Shown here: positions 28,645 to 41,707 of the stretch, piece after piece
How the letters are laid out: each line of letters opens with the position of its first letter
How positions within the stretch are numbered: the first letter of the stretch is position 1
DNA from: Biomphalaria glabrata
Taxonomy: Eukaryota > Mollusca > Gastropoda > Planorbidae
Length of the DNA stretch: 64,000 bases
Direction: 5' to 3'
Assembly (NCBI RefSeq): GCF_947242115.1
Contig: NC_074723.1
Coordinates: 27,792,043 to 27,856,042, forward strand
Position numbers and translations under genes: made by a program
Notes under the pieces: model-generated
Told to the model about the DNA's origin: nothing
Databases searched by the model: none
Seen by the model: the letters and a program-made list of their open reading frames with translations, nothing else

Positions 28645-28765
28645 AAGTGTGGCTGCCTTGTAATGTGGTATGCGCTTTGGACTGTCATCTGAGTTCAACC
28701 TCTGCAATCATCGAAGAGGTTTTGACTGATGTAATGATCTTCATTCCTGAAGAAATGTCCATAAG
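28645..28765 (+). mobile_element. SINE family C, strongly diverged
   Basis: GGTATGCGCTTTGGACTGTC and TTCCTGAAGAAATGTCC align with the family C head and tail. The copy is old, with several small gaps. Confidence 0.42.
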
Positions 28766-29176
28766 TTGTCAATAAACAAAAAGACAGAAATTACATTTTT
28801 AAAATTTGGGGCTTCAAATGAAAAAATGAAATGTTGTTTTCTATGCTGTATTTTAAAAACAAAATGTAAAAGAAAAATCTGTTGTTTTTTTTTCTGTGAA
28901 TATTATTTTAAAAGTACATTTTAAAAATATTTTTGTAAAACCCAGGAAAATATTGTTTAAAATTTTTTTTATGTTTCTTGATATTTTTTTTCAAATTCCA
29001 GGGCTCAGCCCCTATTTATTTGCAATAAACATCAGTTATATGAATCTCAATAATTTATAACATACTGTTGATATGTTATAAATACTCATTCAACCAAAGG
29101 TTAGGAATTACATTTTGTACAAATATACATAGCTTGCAGATATACATCAAAATCGTGAGCAGCTAATCAATGTACT

Positions 29177-29307
29177 TTGTTTGGCAAAGGAAAAGGTTAA
29201 CTTGTGACATTTAATGATCAACCTGACTGGAGAAATGGTTGAGGTATAATGAAACATTATGGGTATTTGTAATTTTGTTTTTATTTCTGTATTCGATATA
29301 TATTTTA
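29177..29307 (+). repeat. Right copy of the 129-bp direct repeat
   Basis: Nearly identical to 27226-27354, with a few substitutions and one- or two-base insertions. The spacing is about 1.95 kb. The sequence continues past the repeat as TTTATGAATTTCATGG, which the left copy lacks. Confidence 0.95.
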
Positions 29308-29539
29308 TTTATGAATTTCATGGCTCTGGTAGTCTTTTAGACTTTGCATAAATGGCAATTGACTTTTTTTTTTTTACTACAAATGTAGTGTGTATATAAA
29401 AACACATTGAGATATACTGCTTTGGCTCAGAATGTTTGGGGGTCAGCCATTTTGGGGGTAAACATTAGAGTGATATTTTAAAAAACTGATAAAAAACAAT
29501 CCTTATTTTTCTAAAGAAAACATTTTTGACCACTATAGT

Positions 29540-29725
29540 TTCTTTTTCAGACCTTGTGGTCTATAGAGAGATGATGTAAAAGTTCATCTGTTTCTTTGGC
29601 CAATGATTAACAAGGGTGTCATGTGGCCAGCACAACGACCAACCGCCTTTACTTTTCTCCATCTAATGTCAGGTCCCATTAGGGCTGGGTGGCTTCAGAG
29701 GCGCCCAAAGATCCTGAAATCAAGT
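29540..29725 (-). mobile_element. SINE family A, lacking the tRNA-like head
   Basis: The body and tail match the family (plus strand TTTTTCAGACCTTGTGGTCT, GGGTGTCATGTGGCCAGCAC, AGGCGCCCAAAGATCCTG). It stops before the head, so it is 5' truncated. Confidence 0.82.
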
Positions 29726-30774
29726 TTTAGGTTTTTAAATAAGGACTATTTTATTTCAAGGGAAGTGAGGATTTCTAGACTATAGTCATAATACAAAAAT
29801 TCCTACAGACAAACATTTGTACACATGCACAACATAAACACATATTACTCTTTTTATGAAAATATTGGACATTTGATTCTAGTGTAAGCATTTAGAGACA
29901 AAATATTCAGTGCCAAAATGGCTGTGTTCAAACTATTTTTGGTGCCAAAATGTCTTGCTCAAGTTACTAATAAATAATTTGTGTTGTTTTTTTTTGCTCT
30001 AATGTATCTTTTTATCTTTTCTACTTTACTTTATAATTCAGTATGTGTGAGCTGGTGCATGCGTGTGTTAGGAGAAAAAGAAAGTAGCTTCTCATCCCTC
30101 TCCCTCATAAGACATGATCACTTGAAGACTTGCTGTGAGACAGCAACTCTCATGGTGCTTGAGAAGCTCTCTTGTTCTGAAGTTCAAATATACATTGTAT
30201 ACTTATTTCTAAACTCTTATTGATAATCTTAGCCAGGCACTTTTTGCCTTGCAGTCACAAATTTGACTTTGAAGCCTTCATCTATTTTTGTGTTTTCCAG
30301 AGACAAAATAAGCTCAACTAAAATCATTTGTTGGGCACATACTGATGTTTTCAAAGACTTTTGTCTGATCTTATAATTAGATACTGTAATGAGTCTCTAA
30401 TAAAATATCATCATCCTTTCTTTCTCAGGGAAAAATAAATGCATTATTTGACTCAAAATCATTCCATAAAGTTAATCTTGCATTAGATATTTTGAAAATC
30501 TTCTATTTCATGCTCTTGATTCTGGTTAAGGAAGTTACTCTTAGGCTGTGGGCTTCTAATAATAAACATTTTTATATTGAATGATAGATCGACTCTACAT
30601 TATTTTTTAAAAATTCTGTCATATAAAGTTACTATGAGCTCTTTGACTGACATTAGAAAAAAACAAAGTATTCTGCTGTTTCTTATAGCTCTGCTGTGAA
30701 TGTGATATTTTTGTGGCACAATGAATGAGAACTACCACCGAGTTACATCCATATCTTATGGTTAACAGCCTTTT
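29726..30774. other. Intergenic, nothing recognisable
   Basis: AT-rich DNA with only short open frames that lack family resemblance or consistent splice borders. Confidence 0.5.
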
Positions 30775-31035
30775 CATGAATGTGATGTTACATGAGTCAA
30801 TCATGAATGTGATCCTACATGAGTCTTATCACGAATATGATGCTACATGAGTCTATCATGAATATAATGCTACACGTGTATCATAAATGTGATGCTACAC
30901 ATGTGTATTATGAATGTGATGCTACACATGTGTATCATGAATGTGATGCTACACATGTGTATTATGAATGTGATGCTACACATGTGTATCATGAATGTGA
31001 TGCTACACACGTGTATTATGAATGTGATGCTACAA
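30775..31035. repeat. Minisatellite, 27-bp unit
   Basis: About 9 units; the central ones are GATGCTACACATGTGTAT plus CATGAATGT. Each unit holds the palindrome ACACATGTGT. Because 27 is a multiple of three and the unit lacks stops, long repetitive frames are open on both strands. I do not regard them as genes. Confidence 0.96.
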
Positions 31036-31796
31036 ACTAGGGAGACATCTGAGAGACAGCTGACAGCATGAATGCCTTTCTGCTTCAACTTTGTTGTTAT
31101 AAAACTTGATGGATTTTAAAACTAAACGACATAATTCTTAGTTTTACTTTGATTTTGTTGCTGATATTGTCATATTTTCAGTCATGTGATGTTATGCAGT
31201 TGAACAGTTTCCTTGTTAAATAGTTTTGTGTAAACTTTGAGCACTGTCTTATACTTTTGATGAAACTTTTTTTTAAGGGATGGTACTCATTAGAAAATTC
31301 TTTTAATGTAAAAATGACAATTTATACTTTCTTGTATACTACTTGTGCATGGTTTCTTCTAGGAATTAATATTTTAAACTTCTTCATTCTTTTTTTTATT
31401 GTGATTTTTTGGGTACATTTGAATACACCTGTAATAGAATACCTAGTGTTCACCTGAAATTTGTGTTAGAAAAGCATTTTTTTTTTCATTTGTATTCCTC
31501 CCTCATCCCCACCTTCACCACAAGCAAACTAAAAACAATTTTATAAGTTTAAATGAAAGTGGATATTTGACACACTTACACTAACAGAAGTAAGATTCTA
31601 ATAAAGAGCAGGTCATTCTGTACTCATTTTTGTATCATTCCTTCACATACACAGCTGTTTGTTTTCAAGGATTCATTTCTGTATTTTATTATGAAATTGA
31701 GTGAAACATGTTTCCAATATACAGTTGGTGTAGCTCTTCAAATCTCAGAAGACAACATTATGAGGCAGCAACTAATCCTAGAGGCAGTGTCCCATT
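31036..31796. other. Intergenic, nothing recognisable
   Basis: AT-rich sequence between two minisatellites, with T runs and no supported feature. Confidence 0.5.
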
Positions 31797-32207
31797 AGGT
31801 CTAGATAGGCTCAAGCTTGTCACACTTGGTCTAGATAGGCTCCAGCTTGTCCCACTTGATCTAGATAGGCTCAAGCTTGTCACACTTGGTCTAGATAGGC
31901 TCAAGCTTGTCACACTTGGTCTAGATAGGCTCCAGCTTGTCCCACTTGATCTAGATAGGCTCAACCTTGTCCCACTAGGTCTACATAAGCTGAACCTTCT
32001 CCCAATAGGTCTAGATAGGCTCAACCTTGTCACACTAGGTCTAGATAGGATAACCTTGTCACACTAGGTCTAGATAGGCTCAACCTTGTCCCACTAGGTC
32101 TAGATAGGCTCAACCTTGTCACACTAGGTCTAGATAGGCTAACCTTGTCACACTAGGTCTAGATAGGCTCAACCTTGTCCCACTAGGTCTAGATAGGCTC
32201 AACCTGG
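31797..32207. repeat. Minisatellite, 30-bp unit, about 14 copies
   Basis: The unit begins GGTCTAGATAGGCTCAACCT and ends TGTCCCACTA. Left copies read CAAGCTTGTCACACTTG, right copies CAACCTTGTC; a few units have lost bases. Its 10-codon period gives an open Leu/Asp/Arg-rich frame that is not a gene. Confidence 0.96.
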
Positions 32208-34064
32208 GCTAGTGAACTTTCTGCTTTCTTTCTGAATGTGTTATCAAAGCTTGGACCCTACTTTCATTGTTGCTCCCTCTACTTGCAAGGTTTTCCCTAT
32301 GCCCATGTGTTGTTGATAGGAATGTAAAGCTGTATGTTTACCTTGAGTGTATAGGGTTTTATATTAGATTTTGCTTTTATTATGTCTTGTTTCACCAAAG
32401 TTTGACTTTACTCCAATGTTATACAATTAACAGATTTGAACTGTTTCTTTGATAAGGGCAGCACTACCAATGTTCATGTCAGCTATAAACATTTTATTTT
32501 ATGAACATTTTTTTTTTCATCCAAACTTTTTCCCCTTCACTTCCCAGAGTCTAGATATTTTTTATTCCCCACTGAGTAAGGAAGGATAAGAAGTCTCACT
32601 GGCTCATTCTCTCCCCTATTTAGCAGTAACAGTTTTTTTTTTCTGCCCTGTACACTGAGTATGAAGGCAAGGTGGAACATTCTATCCCAAGATTAGTTTG
32701 TATAAACTACTTTCTTTTCTAATCTGTTGTTGGAGCTGTGCTTCAATATAATTTGATATTTGGTTGTGTTTTTAATGAAATAATTGTATGAATTACAATT
32801 GTTGTTATTAACTCTGGCCTGTGTCATAATAAATAATCAAGTCATATTGTGCTTTGTTGTTTTCAACAGAATATTAATTGAATCAAATGGAAAACTTTTA
32901 ATCTGAAAACCATTTTTTTTTCTTTATAGCGTATGAATTAAAAAAAACCACTAATTGTTAATTACTGGCTATGGCTGCTATTTTGATTTAAATCAGGTTA
33001 AGTGAGATTTATAAATTGATTTTTAATTATTTATATTTCTTTCTATTTATATTAATTTGACTTCAGATTTCATCCCAGTTGTTAGGACATCAGACTTTAC
33101 ATTCATGAATATCATTCACAGGAAGGAACTTCTTATCTAAATCACTGAAGAAAACCAATGACAATGATCAACATTTCTGAAGTAATGTCTGAAATTTATT
33201 CTGTAATTTAGGAGATGGAATATTTTTGTTAACATCTTATTAATAATCTTGCAAGCTTGAAATATGTAAAAAAAAAAAAATGCAAAAATATAAAATTGTT
33301 GTTAAATCTAGAAGAAACCCTAAACTTTTGCCTATTTCCACATTTATTTTACAAATTCACAAGGAATTGAAATTGATATTGAAACATTGTCATCATTGAA
33401 AGATCCAATGAATAAAGTTTGAGAAAACCTCAATCAACTTAGTAGGTGTAATAAATTAGTAAGTTTTATAAGACTTGGTCAACTTAGTGTCTATTGCTTG
33501 GGTAAAATCTATATGCTCCATCTAACCAACCTTTTGCTGCTGATCTCATTTTGTACATAGTGCAATGCCACTAATAGTGTACTGTTCCTGTCATTTGTTC
33601 CATGCTGTCATATAGAGTATTGATAAGCCTGATTTATTGAGGTAATAGGGTCTTTCTAGAGGAGAATGGGCTAACCCTTTTTCCTATGGATATTCCATAT
33701 AGACTCAGAAGTCCTTTTCACTAACAGACGAAACAAACATGATCAAAAACTTGAAATGCAAGGATTTTTTTTTAAAACCATAAGAAACACCCAATTACAG
33801 TCTGATACATATTTAATAGAAAAATAATGATTATAAACTAGGTAGATATAATATATTAATATATTGAAGGAAAAAAACAACAGATTAAGTATAACAAACA
33901 CATTATTTATTTCTAAACATTCAAAATAGTGATGAGATTGAGCTGGCGTAAAATGGTCAGTGAAGGGGATTAGTGTAAATATAAACAAAGAATAATTCCA
34001 TTACAAACATTTTCACAATACAATAAATAGCATACTGAGTAAAATGATAAAATAATTTGTATAA

Positions 34065-34200
34065 ATTGGGAAATAAGAGCTAGCTGACTAAGAAAGAAAA
34101 AATTTGTTTACATTGGGAAATAAGAGCTAGCTGACTAAGAAAGAAAAACATAATTTGTTTACATTGGGAAATAAGAGCTAGCTGACTAAGAAAGAAAAAA
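34065..34200. repeat. Tandem repeat, 47-51 bp, 3 copies
   Basis: The unit begins TTGGGAAATAAGAGCTAGCT, continues GACTAAGAAAGAAAAA and ends in an AT-rich TTTGTTTACA. Confidence 0.9.
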
Positions 34201-34569
34201 AGTGCATTGAAAACAAGGATCATGTCCTCTGATGCCCAAATGAAACCTCACAAACTAATAAAGAACAAAGAGATTGTTGATATCTATTTAAATCTGCTAG
34301 TTTTTTGTAAAAAGGAATGAAACTCTCAAGCTGAATTCTAGGAGAATGTTAGCATCAAAACTAGCACTGTAGGTAGCTTAATTACTTTTTGTAGCACACT
34401 TTTTTGTTCAAAATAAAATGAAGTGTCAATTCAATGAACATATTTCATAATGGCTTACAATGAAAAGTGTAGAAAAAACTGTAAGATCAGAAAGTAAGTT
34501 TTACAATAACATTTCCTGAGATGGACCACAGAGTTTAATTTACTCAGTTAAAAGAAATTATTTAAAAAA

Positions 34570-34805
34570 TAATGAACTTATAGCACTTAATAGATGTAGT
34601 TTATTTTATTTAAAAAATAAGGAACTTTTTATAGCACGTAATAGATGTAGTTTATTTTATTTTAAAAATAAGGAACTTTTTATAGCACGTAATAGATGTA
34701 GTTTATTTTATTTAAAAAATAAGGAACTTTTTATAGCACGTAATAGATGTAGTTTATTTTATTTTAAAAACTTTTTATAGCACGTAATAGATGTAGTTTA
34801 TAGAT
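34570..34805. repeat. Tandem repeat, 51-bp unit, about 5 copies
   Basis: The unit begins AGCACGTAATAGATGTAGTT, then TATTTTATTT, an A-rich part and GGAACTTTTTAT. The first unit has ACTTAATAG and the last is shortened. Confidence 0.92.
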
Positions 34806-36894
34806 TTGAGTTCTGTTTCTCATATTTCTGGAATACTTAAATGTTGAACATTTTTACAGATCAGTAAGTTCATTAAATGTTCAAATTAAATGCATTTTTT
34901 TAAAACAGATTTTGTTTTCATAAGAAATTTGTTTAAACAAACTAGTTTGAAGCTACTGTTTTAAACTACAGGCTGTTATCTTTCTGTCCAACCCTTCTGT
35001 GCACATGAAAATAAAATAATGAAGCATGATCAGAACAAAATGGAAAGTAAAATATCACAAAATAAACTCTCCAACACTAAAAAGTGAACTAGTCAATCGT
35101 TTCTAAAACTGATGTATTCATAAATGTGTTGACAATACAAGAAAGTATTTTGAAGGCTTTTGATCATCACAAAAGAATTTATTTTGGAGATTCATTCATA
35201 ACATTAAAATGTGTACATATACTGAACACTTTTGTGTTGTTTTCATTTTCTAAAAAATGAATGTCTGTTTTTTTATTCACTCGTGTAAATGTGTTTTATT
35301 CTTCTTGACATTGTGATGAAAACAAAAAGTTTGAACAAAATAGTTTGTTAGTCCTGTATAACAAGTACCCAATTACTAAAGGCAAACAAATGGAACAATA
35401 GAATAACTATCTCAGAACATTTATTTATTTTATACAAAATATATGTGTAAAAGAGATTGCATATCCAAGAAAAAAAATTTTTAACACATAAAATGATGTA
35501 AAAGATGGCAATAAAATGTATGAAAATCACTTTTAAAAATGTTTGTTTCAATAATAGATGTTTATCTTTCTCCTATATGTTGAGGCAAACAAATCTTGCT
35601 GAGTAACAAAATAAATAGGTCAGGACAGTCACTGCTTCTCTATTAGTAGTGAAATAAAAAAAATTACTATCACAGATAATGAGTTCACTTCTGAACAAGT
35701 GACTGAAACAGTGTCTAGTTAGCAATAAAACAATCATGATGTTTAAATCAATATGCATAAAAAGATGCCATTTTTACCAAAATATTTTTCAACTTTAAAT
35801 TTTTTTTTTTGTAGGAATGAGAAGAGAATGTATAACAGATGATATTTTCTTAATTTGGAAACATCAAGTAAAGAGCAAAAAGGAAAAGCAGATGCTTTAT
35901 AACGAAGTAATTGATATAATATGACCTATTATCAGTTCTTGTAAAAATGGACATATCCACAAAATTTGTCAAACTCGTCATGAAAATGACAAAGAATACA
36001 TTTTTAAAAAAATTACTGCATTGTATTTAGGTCTTTGTATAATAAAATATATATAAAAACTTTTCTTAAGAAAATACCATTGTAGATATATATACATACA
36101 AAACATTGCTTATTGCTTAAAATTGTTACTGTACTCATATATGACATATTGTTGTCTACAAGAATCTTTTCTTTTTAGAAATTTGTCAATAAAAGACACT
36201 GACAAAATGGTGGATTCTACAGGTTGCACACTGTAAATATGATAATTTTAGTTATGGTGACATTTTTGTTTGATAAACACCATAACAGTTACAGAAGACT
36301 GCTGCTCTTAGTGATTGACCTTTGCTACTGTCTCAGCATTAGAGCCAATTCTTGTTTACCCAAGAAAGTCAGTTGACTTACCAATTTTACATATAACAAA
36401 GACATACTTGATCACTTTGCTAAAGTGCTCTTTGTTAATGATGAATTAATTACAAATATATTGTTTGCATTGCATACACTACATTCTATTATCTTCAATC
36501 ATACCAAACTATTTTTCTATCAGAATATCTTGTATGTTATTTGTCAAACTTAGGCTGCATTTTTGTTTTCGCCCTATTGACAGAGGAAAGAGAAAAAGGG
36601 ATAAGAATACATGCTCAACAAATCTGGTCACATGTGAACAATTTAATAATGGTATAAAAGAACATTTTTTTTTTCCAATTTTGAGACACAATTAGCAGGA
36701 GTAGAACAAGAGCCAACAGTTTGGAATGTCAGGGGAACAGAAGGCAGTAATTATAATCATACAGAGTTTGGGTTCAAGTCATAACAACAAAACATTATGG
36801 AGAGGAAAGGAGAGGATCCAAGGGAGGTGACAAACCATTTGGGGGGGACAACATTGTATTGCAACAAATTCTACTATGGCTTACTGACAGAATA

Positions 36895-37094
36895 GGGGGT
36901 GAGGTGGCTGAGTGGTTAAGAGCTTGGCTTCCAAACTTGGAGTCCTGGGTTCAAATCTTGGTTAAGACTGGGATTTTGAGTTTCTGAATTTTTTAGGGCA
37001 CCCATGAGTTGTGTTGGCCACATGACACCCTGCTCGTGAAAAAACTGTTGGCCAAAGAAACATAACTTTAACATCATTCTACCCAATAGATCAA
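36895..37094 (+). mobile_element. SINE family A, left half of a composite
   Basis: A tRNA-like head (GGTGAGGTGGCTGAGTGG), a B-box-like GGTTCAAATC and the family body with a small deletion, running to CAATAGATCAAAAGG, where family B starts at once. Confidence 0.85.
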
Positions 37095-37095
37095 A

Positions 37096-37326
37096 AGGTG
37101 GGAAGCGTGGTCAAGAGGCCAAGTACGCTTGAACTACCTATAAAGGGGGCTCGAAGTTCCACAATCAACTCTAGCAGAGTTGTGTTTACTGAGCACCTAA
37201 AGGCAGCATGGAAAATCTTCTCCCAGATACCCCCTCCCTCCACTAGTTCACAAATGAGATTGGACCAAAGCACTCTGAGCATGATATAAGCATGAAAGTA
37301 GTGCTATATAAAAGCTATAATTTATA
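37096..37326 (+). mobile_element. SINE family B, right half of a composite
   Basis: GGGAAGCGTGGTCAAGAGGC at the head, GTTGTGTTTACTGAGCACC in the body and AGTGCTATATAAAAGC near the tail, as in the copies at 8222 and 59689. Antisense open frames across it are by-products. Confidence 0.82.
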
Positions 37327-37976
37327 ATTTAAAGGGGAATTGTTTTTACTTTACTTAATCTGAATAACTGAATGCTACAATAGATATAATCTATCAACTC
37401 ATTTAAATAGAAGCTTTAAATGTAGATTATTGGAACTAGTTGTAAATGATAGCACAGGAAGGGAACTCTGGAAATACAAAGATAGTTATCCTTACATCCA
37501 ATAATGGGTCAAGGTAAAAGGCAATAAGTAACAAGTACAAAATAAAGGCAAAACACTTGTACAATAGTTTGGATTAAAGCCTTGTGCAATCAAAGTGTAT
37601 ATGTGTCAAAAAAAAATATTGCTTGAAATAAAAAGTAAAAGTCAAATAAAGAACAACAAATTTACCTCTTTTGGTTCTCATACAAAACAATGTTATAAAA
37701 TAAAAAGCAATGGGTATGTTCAAATAAAATAATGTTTCGAGGGTTCAAATACTTACTTATTAGTTCAAAGGTTAAAGCAACAACGTCAACAGTCAACAGA
37801 GAGTGTTAAATAATGTTAGGACTAAGTGTGCAGCTAAATGTTGATTACCAGGCTAATGTACTATAGGAAAAACCACAGACAACAATTCAACAATAACTAC
37901 ACATCTGTACTACAGGGTTGACTAAAACTAAAGACAGCTTGACTTGTATCCAAGTCCAGGGGACAGAACTCCCAGC

Positions 37977-40900
37977 TCATCTGTGTTCATCCTGAGGTCT
38001 ATGGCTCACTTCATAGTCCACATGTACAAACGCTCGCTCCACTTGAGGTAGGCTTTCAAGTTTTTGCTAAAATGATCACACATGTTAAATTCTGTTTAAA
38101 TTTTTTTTTTTCCTTAGTCACTAAAATCATATTTCTTAGTGTTATGTTTCCAAAGTCAAGACTATTATTAACACATGTATAAAAAAGCTAAAAAGATTCT
38201 AGAAATAGAAAATCACCCTCTGGGTCAGGATTCTGTGACTTTACCATCACAAAAGAGATACAAGACACCAATAGCAAAGACAAACAGACACAAAACTCTT
38301 TTGTTCCCCTGGCAATCAAATCATTAGATAGAAACAATCTGATATAAACTTTTCACATGTAAATTATGAGTGAGTCTGTTGTGAATGTACATTTTGTTTT
38401 TTTTATAGTTATAATGTTTTGTTTGGTGTAATGCACAAATTGTAAGACAAATTTCCTTAAGGACAATAAAGATTATAATTTTTTTTATTATTATTAAAAT
38501 GAATTATTTATAAAGTTTAATATTTACTTATAGTGTGTGTGCATATGTGTATTCCTCAGAAATGGCTTAAATTGTAAGATAACTACTTGGTTTATAAGAT
38601 TAATAGAAGTCTAAATAGTTCTGTTTTTTTGTTTTAAGTAAATATCTGCATGGACAGGCCTGCCATTGAAAGAGGTTCTTACTAAGGCCAAAGACAGAGA
38701 GGGATGGAGAAAGACGGTCAACGAATCTTGCATGGAGCCACAAGGGTCCAACAGTCTAAGGGATAGGTAAAGGAAATCTACATGTCATTTATGTCTCATC
38801 ATTTATAAGTCTCAACCAGGACAAAATAGAAAAAAATTTCATGATGGAAAGCAGATGTGCTAGCCACTGAGCTAGTCAAATACTTATAAAAATAGAAGGT
38901 CATATAAGCATGCATAAAGTACCTGCAAACTTTCTCCAATGTTATGAGACTCCAGCAGTACAGTGTCTTCCTGCAGGACAATATCTACTTCTACCAAAAA
39001 CTTGGAACCAAAGTGGAAAGCTCTCACTGTGTCTATACATAGAATCTTGGCACTAGGGAACAAACCCAACATCAAGTAAAACAAGTAAATAAAAACAAAA
39101 TTGCAACAATTCTTGGGATAGATATAGACTAACAATAATAAATTTGCTCAATGCACTATGGTCCAATCTTTTCTGTAAACCAGTTGTGAATGGCTGCCTC
39201 TTCAGTAGAATTTGTTTTTTTTAAGTTGCTCGAGATTGAATTCAAACTCTCATGCCTCCATGATGGAAAGCAGATGTGCTAGTCACTGAGCTATTCAAAT
39301 ACTTACAAAAACAGTGAAGCAGGACGTCGTTTTTGGCACGAAGGTCGTTTTGGCGCAAGGGACGTTTTGGCGCGAAATACATTATGTACGTTTATTGTAT
39401 TACTTCTTTTAAAAGAATTATGCATATCTCTGTTTTGTATGAGTTTTAGTGTTAAGACATATTTTTCACATACAGAAGAAGAAATATTTGTGCCAGCTAT
39501 TTTTGGTATTTAAGTTTGTTATTTAATTACTGTTAAATCTCTAACATTACACAACACCAGGCTGCCATCCATACTTCACAGTATGCATGCATGAAATAGT
39601 CAAAATTATTAAGTTATTAAGACTTTTTTTCGTGGGAGCGGGGGTGGGGTAGAATATATATTTTGTTTGTCTCTGTATAAAATAGTGGAAAAATCTGTTT
39701 GTTATACATTTTTAAACACATTTTTAAGCAAAAAACATTAGTAGCTTTCGTACATTATATATGATATTTGAGTAATTATTTTTATATCTGCTCTGAAAGC
39801 CTTTTTTTTATGTGAGCTAAAACAAGTCCATTAATCAATGTGACTTATCATTTACTACATGTAAATGTGTGTTTATGTTTCACATCATTTTCTTGTGCGC
39901 AGAAGAGAGTGGGGCGGGATAGGTGTCACAGGTAATAACCAGTCCGAAGGAGATGATTGCCAGATGCATGACGCTAATGACGAGTGCTCGGTGCTGGTCT
40001 TATCTTCTTTTGTTTAACTATACCTGGGTCAATGCGAGATGTGTCACCCAAATCTCCCCTACCCAATTTCTCAAAATATATCTATTCAAAGTATCTTAGT
40101 GTCATGAATTTGTTTCTATCTATTGTTGCCCCAAGTGTTAGTTTAAATTGGTGGATTCACATTAGAGTTTAATCTTAACTATGTGTGGAGTTATTGTCAT
40201 CATTCAGCGTAATAAAGCTTTAGATGTTAACATGTTTTTTGTTATATGAAAGTATTATACTAATATCAAATAAAAAAATTTTCTTTTGGAAAAAAATAAA
40301 AAAATGTCATCCAGTGCGATTTGCAGAACTCACATATAAATAAAGGGGAGGGGATAGCATATCATTACCATTCACGAATCTGACTTATTATAGGCCTATA
40401 TACATGAAATAAGCAAAACCTTTATATTTAAAAAAAAAACAATTCGCTGGATGGTGTTAGAATTCATACTATACATACAATATTATGGTAGAGTGAAATA
40501 AATACGCTATAAATACGTTATAAACGCTACGTGCTTATTAAATTATCATCAAATTATATCTTGCGCCAAAACGGTGGCGCCATAACGTCACATACCGCAA
40601 AAATAGTACATTTGATAGACTATTGGTAGTTTTAAATGTTTAGCTAACAACCTAAATCTCTATACAAGGCTCATCTCCCCTTAGCTTAGTATATCTTCTA
40701 TATAAAACAAAATTAATTAATTACGAGTAATTGATTAACCCTTAAAGTGCTGAGCTGATTTACACTCAGTGCATACAAAATAGAATTACAATTCTGATGT
40801 TTAGAGGCTCAATTACCAAACGCATTTTAAGGGTTAACTAATAGGTTTTGTTTTTTTTATTGATTCATGTGTTTTCATTGACAATGAATAATTGTGCAGA

Positions 40901-41666
40901 GTTTCAACTTGATCTGAGAATGGGAAGTGGGAGAAATAATGTGTAAAAGATTCCACCTAGATAGACAGATTGAGTTGATATAAGCTTTGAGCTCTAGGTA
41001 AAGTAAAGTAGCTTGCTTTCAGATCATGCTGTCTATAAGGCATCTAGAATGTGTATTACCTGTGATTCAATGAGATCCAGGTGATTTGACTCAAGAAATC
41101 AGGATTAGCTGTGTAGCCCACTACCATCTTTAGCTGAGCTGTAAAAAAGCAAACAAATAACAAGGAGTTCATTTCAAGACTTTTGTTTCACACACAGGAC
41201 AAAAGAAAGTGTGACTTTGTATGTCAACAAGAGACTGCTCATAAGTGTTGAGAATCTGTCAGTAAAATAGTAGACATGCTGAGAGACTTAAAGAGATTCA
41301 TAAAAAGCTGGGGGAGGAATTCAAATACAAAGCCAATTTGAGAATGAAGCTTGAAGAATTCAAATACAAAGCCAATTTGAGAATGAAGCTTGAAGAATTA
41401 AAATACAAAGCCAATTTGAGAATGAAGACTTCAAATACAAAGCCAATTCGAGAATGAAAATTGAAGAATTCAAATACAAAGCCAATTTGAGAATGAAGCT
41501 TGAAGAATTCAAATACAAAGCCAATTTGAGAATGAAGCTTGAAGAATGCAAATACAAAGCCAATTTGAGAATGAAACTTGAAGAATTCAAATACAAAGCC
41601 ATTTTGAGAATGAAACTTGAAGAATGGACATTTTTATAAAAGTAAATTCTATTATATATAGATAAA

Positions 41667-41707
<41 letters not shown>

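Larger units (their letters stand above)
32208..36894. other. Intergenic region between the GT92 and transporter genes
   Basis: No gene, SINE or LINE could be recognised apart from the two short tandem arrays listed separately (34065-34200, 34570-34805). The DNA is AT-rich with many homopolymer runs. Part of it may be the long 3' UTR of the GT92 gene, which I cannot delimit. Confidence 0.5.

Noticed and set aside
30819-31088. Overlapping open frames on both strands
   Set aside because: They follow from a 27-bp tandem repeat without stop codons.
31708-32067. Open frame of about 120 codons, Leu/Asp/Arg-rich
   Set aside because: Product of the 30-bp minisatellite; also open on the opposite strand.
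37091-37289. 63-codon open frames on both strands
   Set aside because: They fall entirely within the family B SINE.
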